Assembly: GCA_001566965.1 (NCBI GenBank)
Contig: LSNW01000011.1
Span: 35,626-99,625, forward strand
From: Methylothermaceae bacteria B42
GTDB lineage: Bacteria; Pseudomonadota; Gammaproteobacteria; Methylococcales; Methylothermaceae
Direction of reading: 5' to 3'
DNA length: 64,000 nucleotides
The notes under the pieces are model-generated. The model ran no database searches. It was given only the letters and a program-made list of their open reading frames with translations, and was not told where the DNA came from. Positions 62,731 through 64,000 of the stretch are shown here, piece by piece. Position 1 is the stretch's first letter; each line of letters opens with the position of its first letter. Position numbers and translations under genes: made by a program.

Positions 62731-62956
62731 TATCACTATGGAATGGTTTGAGTTGGGAATCACCATTGGCCTGGGTCAAGATTTGAACTTTTTGTTCCGC
62801 TTCTTGCAAGGCGTTCTGGCAGGCACTGGCCAATTGTACCCCTTTCTCGAAGAGCTTCAGGGATTCTTCTAGGCTGACATCGCCTTGTTCCAGGCGGGTG
62901 ACAATCTTTTCCAGTTCTTTCAGTTGGGTTTCAAAACTGACTTTGCGTTTGGCCAT
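62720..62956 (-). CDS. xseB: Exodeoxyribonuclease VII small subunit
   Basis: A 78-residue protein of normal XseB length: [19 protein letters not shown], then [23 protein letters not shown] and [10 protein letters not shown], a helical hairpin that binds the large subunit XseA. The holoenzyme degrades single-stranded DNA. It overlaps ispA, as in many gammaproteobacteria. xseA is not in the window. Confidence 0.96.
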   Translation of the reverse strand: MAKRKVSFETQLKELEKIVTRLEQGDVSLEESLKLFEKGVQLASACQNALQEAEQKVQILTQANGDSQLKPFHSDNER

Positions 62957-63003
62957 AGCTATTTAGGTGCGAAAAGCCGTTACGATAAGGTTTTTGGCAT
63001 AAT

Positions 63004-63315
63004 GTGTCAAAAAACCCGGCAGTTATTTCAAATGTGAGCAGAAAGCAGCTATTAGAAGTTCTCCAAATCCGGCCCTGGACACTTTGGGAATTGGCCCAAC
63101 AATTCGGGTGCACCCCCAAAGAGGTGGCTGAAGATTTACAGCATCTTCGCCTTTCCCTGGTGCATCAAAACCTTTGTTTGCAGATTGAGCCTGCAAGATG
63201 CCGCCATTGTGGCTTTGTATTCGGTAAAGAAAAAATAAAAAAGCCAGGGAAGTGCCCCAAGTGCAAGCGATCCTGGATTTTAGAGCCCAAATTTTGGGTA
63301 GAGCCGTGTGACTGA
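63004..63315 (+). CDS. HTH/zinc-ribbon predicted transcriptional regulator (COG3357-like)
   Basis: A 103-residue protein. A winged helix-turn-helix is visible at about 12-50 (LLEVLQIRPWTLWELAQQFGCTPKEVAEDLQHL) and a zinc ribbon at about 63-85 (CRHCGF and CPKCKR, four Cys). COG3357 proteins share this fusion and are predicted to bind DNA; none is well characterised. GTG at 63004 is taken as start; another GTG at 63034 is possible. The 3' end overlaps the MATE transporter GTG by 8 bp. Confidence 0.8.
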   Translation: MSKNPAVISNVSRKQLLEVLQIRPWTLWELAQQFGCTPKEVAEDLQHLRLSLVHQNLCLQIEPARCRHCGFVFGKEKIKKPGKCPKCKRSWILEPKFWVEPCD

Positions 63316-64000
63316 CAAAATCATTCATGACAAGGTTACCATCGGCCAGGTTTTCGCACTCGCTTGGCCGGCGGCGGTTTCCGTCCTGCTTAATAACGCT
63401 TTTAAGGTTATCGATCAATTTTCTGTCCAGTGGATCGGTGTGGCTGCGCAAGCGGCAGTGGGGGCTTGCACCTTTGTTTTGATTGCTTTTTATGCCATTT
63501 ACAGTATTACTGCGGCAGGCGCCGGGCCCTTGGTTGCGCGCGCCACTGGTGCACGGGATGATCAATGGCGACGGCGGGTGGTGGGTAATGGTTTGTTTGG
63601 CGCAATTGCCATTGGCAGTGTGGTTTTGTTGATTTCAGGTTTAGGCGCTGACCGGATTGCTGCTTTGCTCAATCTTGCCCCTCAAGCCCGGCAAGAGGCG
63701 GCGGAATATCTGCGTTGGCTTGCAATTGCAGGATTTCCCCTTGCCCTGGCGCCGTTATTGGACGGCATTTTCATTGCCATGGGGCATGTCCGTAAGGTCA
63801 TGGTTCTGCAGATTATGGCCACGTTGCTCAATCTGGCGTTAAATCCTTTATTCATCTACCACTGGGGCATGGGAATCGGGGGCGCTGCCGTTGCTACCGG
63901 GATCAGCCGGGGGGTGTCGGTGGCGCTAGGTTTTTGGTGGCTGCAAAAACACATCCAGCTCCGGCTGGTGCAGAGCATGGATGTCAGCGATTCTTCGGTG
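63308..64000 (+). CDS. MATE-family efflux transporter, 3' end beyond the window
   Basis: The first 231 residues of a MATE (DinF/NorM-type) multidrug exporter; the frame is still open at 64000. Visible features are TIGQVFALAWPAAVSVLLNN at the N-terminus, a second helix pair ending AGAGPLVARATGA, and several further membrane segments (IAIGSVVLLISGL; IMATLLNLALNPLFIYHWGM; GAAVATGISRG). It should export drugs or metabolites by Na+ or H+ antiport. GTG at 63308 is the likely start, overlapping the previous gene by 8 bp, so the regulator-like gene may control it. Confidence 0.85.
   Translation, partial: MTDKIIHDKVTIGQVFALAWPAAVSVLLNNAFKVIDQFSVQWIGVAAQAAVGACTFVLIAFYAIYSITAAGAGPLVARATGARDDQWRRRVVGNGLFGAIAIGSVVLLISGLGADRIAALLNLAPQARQEAAEYLRWLAIAGFPLALAPLLDGIFIAMGHVRKVMVLQIMATLLNLALNPLFIYHWGMGIGGAAVATGISRGVSVALGFWWLQKHIQLRLVQSMDVSDSSV

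Overview
The window looks like chromosomal DNA of a gammaproteobacterium, most likely a methanotroph or a close relative. The pointers are a haoA-haoB pair (octahaem hydroxylamine dehydrogenase plus its partner, known from ammonia oxidisers and methanotrophs), gammaproteobacterial arrangements such as tesA-ybbA-ybbP and xseB-ispA, a Braun-type lipoprotein beside L,D-transpeptidases, and AGCS, AI-2E and MATE family transporters. Species level is inference; no rRNA gene is present. About 55 genes are supported, most with ATGA-type overlaps inside operons.

Layout. 0.3-3.7 kb: a minus-strand run of a TorF-type porin, an ECF sigma factor, a membrane anti-sigma factor and a subtilase. 3.8-6.3 kb: a 265-bp inverted-repeat element, a secreted protein of unknown function and a GT28/MurG-like glycosyltransferase. 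6.3-13.2 kb: a porin and mono-haem cytochrome c behind a clear sigma-54 promoter, an NtrC-type regulator with its sensor kinase, and a divergent outer-membrane barrel plus small phosphate-binding-like protein. 13.2-19.4 kb: two GT4 glycosyltransferases, an 11-mer-repeat lipoprotein and glycogen phosphorylase. 19.5-20.5 kb: tRNA-Arg(ACG), tRNA-Asn(GTT) and a ParE/Phd toxin-antitoxin pair.

20.6-37.8 kb is the most unusual part. A five-gene operon (BamE-like lipoprotein, acyl carrier protein, COG4648 membrane protein, LolA-like carrier, MMPL exporter) is followed, after a GlcG-like gene and a 1,799-residue secreted glycosidase-like protein, by a second operon (rhodanese lipoprotein, ketosynthase, ketosynthase-like chain-length factor, two flavin-dependent halogenase-like proteins, DhaL, DhaK). 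Together these look like parts of an aryl-polyene/xanthomonadin-type pathway, possibly with a halogenated product, but ketoreductase, dehydratase, ligase and acyltransferase genes are absent here.

37.8-64 kb: an animal-type haem peroxidase, AI-2E family permease, PilZ protein, HerA-like ATPase, haoB-haoA, a repeat-rich intergenic region, an AGCS symporter, phosphoglucomutase, two L,D-transpeptidases flanking an Lpp-like lipoprotein that ends in lysine, a BON protein, sfsA, an EF-G paralogue, a response-regulator diguanylate cyclase, a HopJ-like protein, an isochorismatase-family hydrolase, tesA-ybbA-ybbP, a membrane protein, ispA-xseB, an HTH/zinc-ribbon protein and a MATE transporter cut by the window end. 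Two inverted copies of a roughly 227-bp miniature transposable element, each with terminal inverted repeats and a perfect 7-bp target duplication, lie at 45.9 and 57.1 kb.
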